DNA of 51,479 nt, taken from Prevotella sp. (GTDB lineage Bacteria; Bacteroidota; Bacteroidia; Bacteroidales; Bacteroidaceae). The position numbers were made by a program, and so were the translations under genes. Of the stretch, positions 1-7,690 are shown piece after piece. Positions within the stretch are counted from its first letter, which is position 1. Each line of letters begins with the position of its first letter. The notes beneath the pieces are model-generated. The model had not been told where the DNA came from, searched no databases, and was given only the letters and a program-made list of their open reading frames with translations. The DNA lies in contig JAEEQB010000030.1 in assembly GCA_016285075.1 (NCBI GenBank), positions 1 through 51,479 of the forward strand. The letters run 5' to 3'.

Positions 1-445
1 CCGACAGCTGCAGCACGTCGTCATAGTGCTCGCCACGGAACTCCGTGCGGCCGCGGTAGACGAAGTCCTTGCCCTGGCCGAGGTCGAAATAGACGATGTT
101 GATGCTGTAGACCTTCTTCACGTTCTCATAGTTCTTGCCGCTGTCGATGTATTCCGTCACCAACTTCGATGCGCCGAACAGGATGCGCTGGAAATAGGCA
201 TACTCCGACTCTCCCTGCACCTCTACCAGCAACATCTCGCCGTCTTCATCCTCTGCCAGCAGGTCCACCCTGTTCAGCTTGGCGTCGTCACGGTCCTTGT
301 TACCCTCGCTTTCCAGCAGGCGGTGGATTTTCACCGGACGGTCCAGCAGCGTGGACACGAACCCCTCAAGCACACCGAAGTTGGCCTTGTCGCGCAGCAG
401 GCGCTTCAAGGCCCAGTCGAAACAGATGAATGTCTTGTCTCTCAT
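1..445 (-). CDS. Rpn-family recombination-promoting nuclease / PD-(D/E)XK transposase-like protein, 3' part beyond the window
   Basis: Reading leftward from an ATG at 445, about 148 codons stay open to the window edge, so the C-terminus is missing. The N-terminus (MRDKTFICFDWALKRLLRDK, then a segment on 'VLEGFVSTLL') and the core 'NRVDLLAEDEDGEMLLVEVQ' followed by 'YAYFQRILFGASKLVTEYI' match the Rpn/PD-(D/E)XK transposase family: an aspartate in the D-L segment and an E-x-Q catalytic strand. Family members are DNA endonucleases tied to RecA-independent recombination; whether this copy is active cannot be judged. It has its own -33/-7 promoter just upstream. Codon use looks like that of the neighbouring chromosomal genes. 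Confidence 0.8.
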   Translation of the reverse strand, partial: MRDKTFICFDWALKRLLRDKANFGVLEGFVSTLLDRPVKIHRLLESEGNKDRDDAKLNRVDLLAEDEDGEMLLVEVQGESEYAYFQRILFGASKLVTEYIDSGKNYENVKKVYSINIVYFDLGQGKDFVYRGRTEFRGEHYDDVLQLS

Positions 446-471
446 ATAACTGTCTGTCGTTTTATCGACTG

Positions 472-503
472 CAAAGGTACGAATAAGCGAGCAAAACACC
501 AAA
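472..503 (-). promoter_or_regulatory. Bacteroidetes-type promoter of the Rpn gene
   Basis: On the minus strand the -33 box TTTG (500-503) and the -7 box TACCTTTG (472-479) are separated by exactly 20 bp, the classic Bacteroidetes sigma-A arrangement. The predicted transcript starts about 20-25 nt before the ATG at 445. Confidence 0.7.
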
Positions 504-616
504 TATATTTGAGTGTTTTCGAACCGAAAAAGCAGTAAGTGCCATCAAGCACGCTTGGATGGCCGAGTCGCGTTTGAGGTAGACGACAGTCAACGGGAGT
601 ACCTTCGAGCATAGCT

Positions 617-648
617 CAGAGGTACGAATAAGCGAGCGAAACACCAAA
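617..648 (-). promoter_or_regulatory. Second, near-identical copy of the Rpn promoter
   Basis: Bases 620-649 repeat 475-504 with one mismatch, including the -33 TTTG (645-648) and the 20-bp spacer. The -7 box here is TACCTCTG (617-624), one base off the ideal. It points the same way, towards the Rpn gene, with no gene between the copies. Confidence 0.5.
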
Positions 649-750
649 TTTCTTCGCTGTTTTTCTTCTTGCCCCTTCTTCAATTTGGATTTGAATAGGA
701 ATCGGAATTCTTGACAAATCGGGAAGGCCCGGAAATGACTACTTTCAATC

Positions 751-826
751 CAGTTAACTCACTCGATTAATTGAGTTAACTCAAACAATCAATCGAGTTA
801 ACTCAAACGACTGATCGAGTTAACTC
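751..826. repeat. 22-bp tandem array built on the palindrome GAGTTAACTC
   Basis: Units at 751-772, 773-794 and 795-816 plus a half unit 817-826. Each starts with (G/C)AGTTAACTC, a 10-bp palindrome (the first copy has C for the initial G), and the following 12 bp vary. Palindromes spaced by 22 bp, about two helix turns, would lie on one face of the DNA, so a protein-binding array is possible. No gene is close on either side. Confidence 0.75.
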
Positions 827-1306
827 GCGTTTTTGGGGTGGTTATGCCAAATCCCCTTTTTCATAGCAAAAAGAAAGTAAAATAATTTGACTTTCGCAAT
901 TATGCCCGTTCAGACCGTTTCTTACTTGAGATATTTGAGTTCGTTATAGAGGCTAACAAACCTGTCGTAACATGGCATCAAGCTGTTTGGCAGACCCGAT
1001 TATTCCAAAAAAGGATCTTAAGCGAATCCGCTCAGGCACTGAACCTCGTTCACTCCCGTTCTCTCCTCGGTTCACTAGGTATGTTAACGGCAGAGTGAAC
1101 GTAAGCGAATAAGCGAGAGTGGCAAGGTGAACAGACTCTTCATTCCCCTGCAATGTATTCATTGCCGACAAATAGGCATGTCAGCCACCTTGACTATGAC
1201 GGATCGGCTCAATTTTTGCCGATTCCAACGGGAAAGACCTGCACCTTGCACTTTCAGCGCTTGCAAGGCCTTACAGGCCGCTCATTACCGGACAATACTG
1301 GAAACT

Positions 1307-1393
1307 CGATGGTATGATACTTAAGCCGCGATGGTATGATACTAAAGGTGCGATGGTATGATACTAAAAGGGCGACAGTGTCATACTAAAGGC
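1307..1393. repeat. 22-bp tandem array (GATGGTATGATACTAAA type)
   Basis: Four consecutive degenerate units: 1307-1327, 1328-1349, 1350-1371 and 1372-1393, with core GATGGTATGATACTAAAG drifting to GACAGTGTCATACTAAAGG in the last unit. A trace of a fifth follows (ATGACGGTGTC). There are no spacers of CRISPR type. Function unknown. Confidence 0.75.
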
Positions 1394-1493
1394 ATGACGG
1401 TGTCCCCCATTCCTCTCCCATTCCTCTCCCATGAAATTAAGCCCAATAGGTCATTACACTGTTATGCGCTAACAAGATTTCTTTTTGTCATCT

Positions 1494-1604
1494 GTCCCGC
1501 TGCTTTTCGATTACAATGGAACCTCATTGCGCACTCAAGGCAGCAGGACATCTGTTCCCAAATAGAGGCTGTTTTCATCATAACGCTAATGACCGATTCG
1601 GGTT
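1494..1604. repeat. Dispersed 111-bp repeat, copy 1
   Basis: Ungapped match to 19166-19276 in the same orientation with about eight mismatches. Both strands carry short open frames across it (plus: MEPHCALKAAGHLF...; minus: MMKTASIWEQMSCC...). The differences between copies alter residues in both readings, so the unit is more likely a non-coding dispersed repeat than a conserved small gene. Both copies lie in spacers. Confidence 0.85.
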
Positions 1605-1707
1605 AAAGCAACAGTGTCGCTCAGTGTTTTTCCGTGCTAAAGAGGGCTGGTATGCTAAAAAAACAAAAAAGAAAGGCTGGAAGATACTATCTTCGACAAA
1701 CTATTTG

Positions 1708-1715
1708 TAACTTTG
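1708..1715 (+). promoter_or_regulatory. -7 promoter box upstream of the phosphohexomutase gene
   Basis: TAACTTTG fits TAnnTTTG. No well-spaced TTTG lies 20 bp upstream, so the -33 match is weak. Transcription from here gives a leader of about 125 nt that contains a small stem (TGGTCC with GGGCCA near 1760-1777). I do not recognise a riboswitch in it. Confidence 0.4.
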
Positions 1716-1847
1716 TAGAATAAAACGGAGAGTTTGCCGATGCGTGCTCCGGTAATGACCTGATGGTCCGTAGGGCCAGTCGCTTAAAACTTGTAGATAT
1801 TTGTAACTTAGAACTCATAGACATATTTATTATTAAAAGGAAAGATT

Positions 1848-3593
1848 ATGGAAAATAACGCTCAACTCATTGCTCAGTGCGAGGCACTGGCAAAGGAATG
1901 GCTTTCTCCGGCCTTCGATGAGGAGACACGCAAGGAAGTACAGGCTATGCTCGATGCAGAGGACAAGTCGGCGCTGATAGATGCCTTCTACCAGAATCTG
2001 GAGTTTGGTACGGGTGGCCTGCGCGGCATCATGGGTGCTGGTACTAACCGCATGAACAAGTACATTGTGGGCATGGCCACGCAGGGCTTTGCCAACTACA
2101 TCAACAAAGCTTTCCCAGGCAAGCAGAGTGCTGTGGTGGTGGGTCACGACTGCCGCAACAACGGACGTATGTTTGCTGAGACCGTGGCCGACATTTTCTC
2201 AGCTAACGGTATCAAAGTGTATTTGTTTGAGAGCCTGCGTCCTACGCCTGAGATCTCGTTTGCCATCCGTCAGCTCGGCTGCCAGGCTGGTGTGAACGTC
2301 ACCGCCAGTCATAACCCCCGTGAGTACAATGGATACAAGGCTTACTGGGATGACGGTGCCCAGGTGCTGGCTCCCCACGACAAGGGTATCATAGACGAGG
2401 TGAACAAGGTGAAGATAGATGATGTGAAGTTTGAGGGCAACAAGGACCTTATCATCCCTATCGGCGGTGAGATGGACTGGGACTATATCCAGGCTGTGAA
2501 GGAGGCCATGGTAGATCAGGACGTTATCCTGCGCCAGAAGGACCTGAACATTGTCTACTCGCCCATGCACGGCACAGGCCGCGTCATTGTCCCGATGGCC
2601 CTGCGTTCTTGGGGATTCCAGAACATCCATGTGGTGCCCGAACAAATGGTCATCGATGGTAACTTCCCCACAGTGGTCAGCCCGAATCCAGAGAATGCCG
2701 AGGCTATGACCCTGGGTATGAAGCTGGGTACGAAACTGAATGCCGACCTGGTGATTGCTTCTGACCCCGATGCTGACCGTCTGGCCATTGTCTGCCGTAA
2801 CCCGAAGGGTGAGTGGGAGATACTGAATGGTAACCAGACCTGCATGATGTTCTCTTGGTATATCATCGCTAACAAGAAGAAGCTTGGCCAGCTGAAGGGC
2901 AATGAGTTCCTGGTGAAGACTATCGTGACCACCGAGGTGATAGCCGAGATTGCCAAGAAGAACGGTGTGGAGTACATGGACTGCTATACAGGCTTCAAGT
3001 GGATAGCTAATGAGATCCGCGTTAATGAGGGCAAGAAGAAGTACATCGGCGGTGGTGAGGAGTCGTTCGGATTCCTGCCGTTCGACAAGGTGCGCGATAA
3101 GGACTCCCCTGCTTCTATCTGTCTGATCTGTGAGATTGCCGCCTGGGCTCGCGACAATGGTAAGACCCTGTACGACCTGCTCATGGATATCTACGCAGAA
3201 TACGGGTTCTCGAAGGAGGTGACCATCAACGTAGTGCGTCCGGGTAAGACGGGTGCTGACGAGATAAAGCAGATGATGACAGACTTCCGCGAGAATCCGC
3301 CGAAGGAGCTGGGTGGTTCTAAGGTGTGCCTGTGGAAGGACTACAAGACACTGGAGGCCAAGGATGCTGAAGGCAATGTGACCAAGCTGAATATGCCAGA
3401 CACCTCGAACGTGCTGCAGTGGTTCTGCGAGGATGGAACAAAGGTGAGCGTTCGTCCCAGCGGTACCGAACCGAAGATCAAGTTCTACACTGAGGTGAAG
3501 GATCCCAGCTTCAAGTGTGCCGGCTGCTACGAGCGCTGTACGAAGGCTGCCGAGGAGAAGATTGAGGCTATCAAGAAGAGCCTGAATCTGTAA
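1848..3593 (+). CDS. pgm: Phospho-sugar mutase (phosphoglucomutase/phosphomannomutase family)
   Basis: 581 residues, full length for the alpha-D-phosphohexomutase class of this size. It should interconvert 1-phospho and 6-phospho hexoses in the cytoplasm, feeding glycogen, cell-wall and nucleotide-sugar synthesis. Four hallmark sites are visible in order: the phosphoserine loop TASHNP (Ser154), the metal-binding DPDADR (306-311), the sugar-binding GGEES (about 401-405) and the phosphate-binding SVRPSGTEPK (534-543). The ATG at 1848 follows AAAGGAAAGATT, a purine-rich stretch. A family 2 glycosyltransferase follows on the same strand after 55 bp. The exact sugar (glucose or mannose) cannot be told from sequence; the long form is usually called phosphoglucomutase. 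Confidence 0.93.
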   Translation: MENNAQLIAQCEALAKEWLSPAFDEETRKEVQAMLDAEDKSALIDAFYQNLEFGTGGLRGIMGAGTNRMNKYIVGMATQGFANYINKAFPGKQSAVVVGHDCRNNGRMFAETVADIFSANGIKVYLFESLRPTPEISFAIRQLGCQAGVNVTASHNPREYNGYKAYWDDGAQVLAPHDKGIIDEVNKVKIDDVKFEGNKDLIIPIGGEMDWDYIQAVKEAMVDQDVILRQKDLNIVYSPMHGTGRVIVPMALRSWGFQNIHVVPEQMVIDGNFPTVVSPNPENAEAMTLGMKLGTKLNADLVIASDPDADRLAIVCRNPKGEWEILNGNQTCMMFSWYIIANKKKLGQLKGNEFLVKTIVTTEVIAEIAKKNGVEYMDCYTGFKWIANEIRVNEGKKKYIGGGEESFGFLPFDKVRDKDSPASICLICEIAAWARDNGKTLYDLLMDIYAEYGFSKEVTINVVRPGKTGADEIKQMMTDFRENPPKELGGSKVCLWKDYKTLEAKDAEGNVTKLNMPDTSNVLQWFCEDGTKVSVRPSGTEPKIKFYTEVKDPSFKCAGCYERCTKAAEEKIEAIKKSLNL

Positions 3594-3648
3594 AAGAAGC
3601 GTCAGGACTTTTGTGTTCAGATTTCAATATACATAGTTTGTAAGACTG

Positions 3649-4500
3649 ATGGCCTGGTACGAAAAATATCTGACCGTATATGACAAGCCCTTTGAACATG
3701 TGTCGGAGGGTTTGATTGACGATACCCGCCGTCGGCTGGCTGCTCTTCAGAGCAGTGAGCCGCTGGCGAGCATCGTCATTATAGCCTACAACGAGGAGAA
3801 GCATCTGCAGGCCTGCCTGTGGTCGCTTAGCGAGATGAAGTGCCGTTATCCAGTAGAGATAATCGGCGTGGACAATGACTCCATGGACCGCACCCAGGAG
3901 ATTTATGAGAAGTCGGGTATACCTTATTATATAGAATACAGGCACTCCTGCGGCCATGCCCGTAACTGCGGAATGGAGCATGCACGTGGAAAGTACTACT
4001 TGGATGTGGATGCCGATACAATCTATCCGCCTCACTATTTCGAGAAAATGATAGCAGAGTTGGAAAAGCCCGGTGTATCCTGTGTCTCGGCATTGTGGGG
4101 CTATTTCCCCGACAAGGACCATTCACGGCTGGGGCTGATACTGTTTGAACTGTTCCGTGACCTGTTCCTTTGGGTTCAGCACTTCAATCGTCCCGAACTC
4201 AGTGTCAGGGGGCTGGTTTTTGCCTATAATCTGGAATATGGGCGTCAGGTGGGCTATCGTGTAGACATCAAGCGCGGCGAGGACGGCTCGATGGCTTTCG
4301 GACTGAAGAAGTTTGGCAAGATAAAGTTCCTGTGGAGTAGGAAGGTACGTGCCATCACCGGCTACGGTACCCTGAATGAGCACTCGCTGATGCATAGTCT
4401 GCGAAACCGTATCAGGATACAGGGAAAGAACATCATGCGTATCTTCAGCAAGACCGACCATTATGAGGATACCGAGGAAAACCTGGTCAAGTTTCAATGA
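3649..4500 (+). CDS. Family 2 glycosyltransferase
   Basis: 283 residues with a GT-A fold: the nucleotide-binding start 'ASIVIIAYNEEKHLQACLWS' at about residue 40, 'IGVDNDSMDRTQEI' near 76, and the DxD-type metal site 'YLDVDADT' near 121. A later 'RGEDGSMAFGLKKFGKIKF' segment fits the acceptor-side ED motif of GT2 enzymes. No transmembrane segments stand out, so it probably works at the inner face of the membrane on an envelope glycan; donor and acceptor are unknown. It lies 55 bp after the phosphohexomutase gene, which could supply its sugar-nucleotide precursor. Its last codons overlap the end of the convergent helicase gene by 14 bp. Confidence 0.85.
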   Translation: MAWYEKYLTVYDKPFEHVSEGLIDDTRRRLAALQSSEPLASIVIIAYNEEKHLQACLWSLSEMKCRYPVEIIGVDNDSMDRTQEIYEKSGIPYYIEYRHSCGHARNCGMEHARGKYYLDVDADTIYPPHYFEKMIAELEKPGVSCVSALWGYFPDKDHSRLGLILFELFRDLFLWVQHFNRPELSVRGLVFAYNLEYGRQVGYRVDIKRGEDGSMAFGLKKFGKIKFLWSRKVRAITGYGTLNEHSLMHSLRNRIRIQGKNIMRIFSKTDHYEDTEENLVKFQ

Positions 4501-7500
4501 TCTGGTTGGTATAGACATACCATAGGTAACCCTTTACCTGTTTATGGCCCATCTGTCGCAGCAGGTTCATGTATTCACGGACCTGTTGCTGATGCTCCTC
4601 CATAGGCTTTCCAAACTTGAAATCTACGACTATCCATTCATGCCCGTCCGTCATTACACGGTCGGGCCTTTTTTCTATTGTCTTGCCTTCGTTCCTGGTC
4701 AGAATGGTACACTCGTTGAATAGTGTCCAGCGAGGTGAGAACCAGTCGGCCACCTTCGGGTGGTCCAGCCGGCGGCGTATCATGCTGACCAACGAGGAGC
4801 GGATCTTGGGTGCAGATTCCCCCTGGCTTCCAGGAGACAGCAGCCCTTCTTCTTCCAGCCGGTTCAGTGCGTCGTCAATGTCGGCAGTGGTGCTGATTGT
4901 GGAAAAGACATTGTGAAGGAGGCTTCCTATGAGTATGTAGGAGGTTTCCTGCTGACTGTCACCGCTGTCTGTAAGTTCCACAAACTGACGGCTTTGGTTG
5001 CTTTGTCTGAAGGTGGCCTGGCGGGCGTAGGATTCCAAACTGACGTGAAGTGGCTCTCTGGGCTGGAGAAAGACGTTCGGTTCCTCATCAGTCTTTTGCT
5101 CAGTGTCTCTTACGACTTTTGTTTCCTTACCCAATTCAAACACTAACGGTTCTGCAACATCTCCAAGGCCTGTGAGAGTAGAGTGGGGCAGTATGTTTTG
5201 CCCGTCGCCTGCTATTTGTGGTAATACACTCTCGATGATTGCTGAACGGCAATTCTTGGTGTTGCGTCGTCCTATGACATAGAGCTGGCTGCGTGCACGG
5301 GTGAAGGCTACGTAAAGCAGATTCAAGTTGTCAACTATGTTCTGTAGGTGCTCGTGCCGATAGTCATCCTCGTAGATGGTGCCAAGCATAGCCTTCTGGC
5401 TGAAGTCAACAGGAACGATGGGCAACTGGCTGAATGGCTTTTCCTGCGGTGTGCACCAGATGACATTGCCTGACGATTTCTCCAGTTGCCAGTCGCAGAA
5501 TGGGATGATGACGTTATCAAACTCCAGACCTTTAGACTTATGAATACTGATGAGTCGCACTCCGTCGATGTCGGCACTTTGGATGGTCTTCGACGCAAGA
5601 TTCTCTTCCCAGTAGTTCACAAAGTCGTCGATGTTGGCAGGCCGTTCGCTGATGTAGTCGGTCAGGTTGTCGAAGAAGGCACAGATATAGGCTGCCTGGT
5701 GGTCGAAACCATTCAAGTGGAATAATGCAAAGAGGTATTCGATTAGTTCGTAGAGCGGTAGCAGACAGAGTCGCTCACGGTCAGTGTCGAATGATGCGGG
5801 AATGCCGTTGGGTAGGGTCTTCATGATGAAAGCCCGTGCCAGTTTGTCTTCAGGATGAGTGAGCAGATGAAGTGCTTGTATAATGATGCATACGGCAGGC
5901 GAGGCATCCAACCGGAAAGCCTCGTCGCTGACAATGGGTATCTCGGGAAGGTTCTCCATGAAGTAGTTGGCGATGAGGGGGATGAGCCGGTTTGTCCGGA
6001 CGAGGATGGCGATGCGGTTTAATGGCACATGTTGCTGGTGTAAGTTGCCGATGATGTCAGTCAAACGTGCCAGACTCTTTTCCTGATAGTTGTCTGTGGG
6101 CAACAAGCAGATATTCACGTAGCCTTCTTCGTCCTTGACAATTTGCTGGCTAACGTCAGCGTAGGCACGTTCCAGCTGAGAGGCTTCAGGGTCGTCATGT
6201 AGCAGGAGGCGCTCTTGCCGTTCTGCTTCGGCAAAGAAGGCATTGTTGAATTCAATGACGGTGCGGGAGGAACGGCGGTTGAAACGCAGCTTTTCGGTGT
6301 CGATACAGATCATGTTGTCAGGAAACTCCTGTTGAATGTCGTTCAATAACCGCCAGTCTCCTGAACGCCAGCGGTAGATACTTTGCTTCACATCGCCAAC
6401 GATTAGGTTCTCTGAGTGGCGGTAGCTCATGGTCTCCTGGAGCAATACACGGAAGTTCTGCCACTGAACCGTGGAGGTGTCCTGAAACTCGTCAATCATG
6501 ATATGTTCCAGCTGGCTGCCCGTCTTTTCAAAAATGAAAGGGGAGTCGCTGTCCTGGATAAGCGAGTGGAGCAGCTGCTGGGTGTCGCTTAGCATGAACC
6601 GGTTGTTCTCTTCGTTCAGTTGGTGAACACGTTGCTCTATGTTGCTCAGAAGACGTAGCTGATTGAGATGGCGGAGGGTCAGGTCGGCAGACTTGTATTG
6701 TCTCCAAAGCCGGGGACGCTCTTCCACAGCCATGCGAAGGAGCTGACCCAGACGGCCTTCGGCCAACATGTGGATCAGTTCGCGGCGTGGATGAGTCTTG
6801 GTGTACCATTTTTCAGGATTGCCCAGGTGATTGGAAACGGTCTGGTTGAGGATGCTCTCGTCGAACGTGCCGCTACGCAATTTGTTGAAGAAACTGGATA
6901 TGCCACGTTCTTTACCTGACAGGTCTGAGGATTTGAGTCCTTCTTCGCTGAGAATGTCGAAAAACTCCTGCCCCAGCTGCTGTATACGTTCCATGGTCTC
7001 CGTACGCATCTGGCGCAGAACCTTCTGATAGTGGTCGAAGAAGTTTTTTTCACTTAATGTCTGGTTCAGTTCCTTGCTTTCCTTTTTGTAGAAGTCGCGG
7101 AAGATTGTCTTTCCGAACTGCTTGATCTGGCCAATCACATTCCATGACTTGTCATCGTTGATGTTGTCCATGATATAGCGCAGCAGCCACTGAAGGACAG
7201 CATCTGTGGTCTTGAGGTCGTCAATCATGAGGTCTACGGCCTGTTCTTCTACCTGTGCATCGTTCAGCCCTACACGCAGGTTCGTGGTAAGGTCAAGTTC
7301 ACGCGCCAGGTTCCGAAGCACGGATTGGAAGAATGTGTCGATGGTCATCACCCGGAAATAGTTGTAGTTGTGCAGAAGATTGCTGAGCGCTATTCCTGCC
7401 CGTTCGCTGACTAAGTCCGGTGAGATGTTGTCAAGTGCCTTGCAGACAGCTTCCATGTAGGGTTTGGATGCGGTAAAGTCTTCCGGTGACTCTTTCATTT

Positions 7501-7690
7501 TCCATATGCCGTAGAGCTGGCTTAGGATACGCATTTTCATCTCTTCCGTTGCCTTGTTTGTGAAAGTCACGGCAAGGATATTGCGGTAGGACTGTGGGTT
7601 GCGGACCACGAGTTTTATATACTGGACGGCCAGCGTGAATGTCTTGCCGCTGCCTGCACTGGCTTTATAAACGGTGAGGGGCTTTACCAT
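4487..7690 (-). CDS. addA: UvrD-type helicase with C-terminal RecB-like nuclease (AddA-like)
   Basis: 1067 residues. The N-terminal superfamily 1 helicase shows Walker A ASAGSGKT (10-17), motif Ia 'ILAVTFTNKATEEMK', Walker B IDEFQDTS (D400-E401), motif V 'ISIHKSKGLEFDNV' and motif VI 'LLYVAFTRARSQLYV'. The C-terminal end has a PD-(D/E)XK nuclease: 'RPDRVM', then 'VVDFKFG' (D1023, K1025) and 'QVREYMNLL'. This is the architecture of AddA, which with AddB processes double-strand breaks for RecA loading. No AddB gene is in the window, so the partner would have to be elsewhere. Its ATG overlaps the stop of the upstream DUF5686 gene (ATGGTAA, 7-bp overlap), so the two are translationally coupled. 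It ends in a 14-bp convergent overlap with the glycosyltransferase gene. Confidence 0.88.
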   Translation of the reverse strand: MVKPLTVYKASAGSGKTFTLAVQYIKLVVRNPQSYRNILAVTFTNKATEEMKMRILSQLYGIWKMKESPEDFTASKPYMEAVCKALDNISPDLVSERAGIALSNLLHNYNYFRVMTIDTFFQSVLRNLARELDLTTNLRVGLNDAQVEEQAVDLMIDDLKTTDAVLQWLLRYIMDNINDDKSWNVIGQIKQFGKTIFRDFYKKESKELNQTLSEKNFFDHYQKVLRQMRTETMERIQQLGQEFFDILSEEGLKSSDLSGKERGISSFFNKLRSGTFDESILNQTVSNHLGNPEKWYTKTHPRRELIHMLAEGRLGQLLRMAVEERPRLWRQYKSADLTLRHLNQLRLLSNIEQRVHQLNEENNRFMLSDTQQLLHSLIQDSDSPFIFEKTGSQLEHIMIDEFQDTSTVQWQNFRVLLQETMSYRHSENLIVGDVKQSIYRWRSGDWRLLNDIQQEFPDNMICIDTEKLRFNRRSSRTVIEFNNAFFAEAERQERLLLHDDPEASQLERAYADVSQQIVKDEEGYVNICLLPTDNYQEKSLARLTDIIGNLHQQHVPLNRIAILVRTNRLIPLIANYFMENLPEIPIVSDEAFRLDASPAVCIIIQALHLLTHPEDKLARAFIMKTLPNGIPASFDTDRERLCLLPLYELIEYLFALFHLNGFDHQAAYICAFFDNLTDYISERPANIDDFVNYWEENLASKTIQSADIDGVRLISIHKSKGLEFDNVIIPFCDWQLEKSSGNVIWCTPQEKPFSQLPIVPVDFSQKAMLGTIYEDDYRHEHLQNIVDNLNLLYVAFTRARSQLYVIGRRNTKNCRSAIIESVLPQIAGDGQNILPHSTLTGLGDVAEPLVFELGKETKVVRDTEQKTDEEPNVFLQPREPLHVSLESYARQATFRQSNQSRQFVELTDSGDSQQETSYILIGSLLHNVFSTISTTADIDDALNRLEEEGLLSPGSQGESAPKIRSSLVSMIRRRLDHPKVADWFSPRWTLFNECTILTRNEGKTIEKRPDRVMTDGHEWIVVDFKFGKPMEEHQQQVREYMNLLRQMGHKQVKGYLWYVYTNQIIET

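Larger units (their letters stand above)
650..1847. other. Long spacer without a convincing gene
   Basis: No reading frame here has a recognisable product or a good start context; the small frames present are compositionally poor and run across repeats. The stretch holds two separate 22-bp tandem arrays (751-826 and 1307-1393), one copy of the 111-bp dispersed repeat (1494-1604), and the promoter and leader of the phosphohexomutase gene (from about 1708). Bases 830-1300 and 1394-1493 show nothing I can name. Confidence 0.6.

Noticed and set aside
26..538. 170-codon plus-strand frame at the left edge
   Set aside because: It runs across the promoter and over the Rpn-family gene on the other strand, which has the better motif support.
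462..683. 73-codon minus-strand frame
   Set aside because: It overlaps both promoter copies, and its composition and lack of motifs do not support a gene.
751..1393. CRISPR array
   Set aside because: The 22-bp units are directly adjacent, without unique spacers, and no cas genes are in the window.
1494..1604. Conserved small protein encoded by the 111-bp repeat (either strand)
   Set aside because: Differences between the two copies change residues in both readings at least as often as not; two copies give no sign of coding constraint.
1723..1847. Riboswitch in the phosphohexomutase leader
   Set aside because: There is a small stem, but I could not match any known riboswitch consensus.
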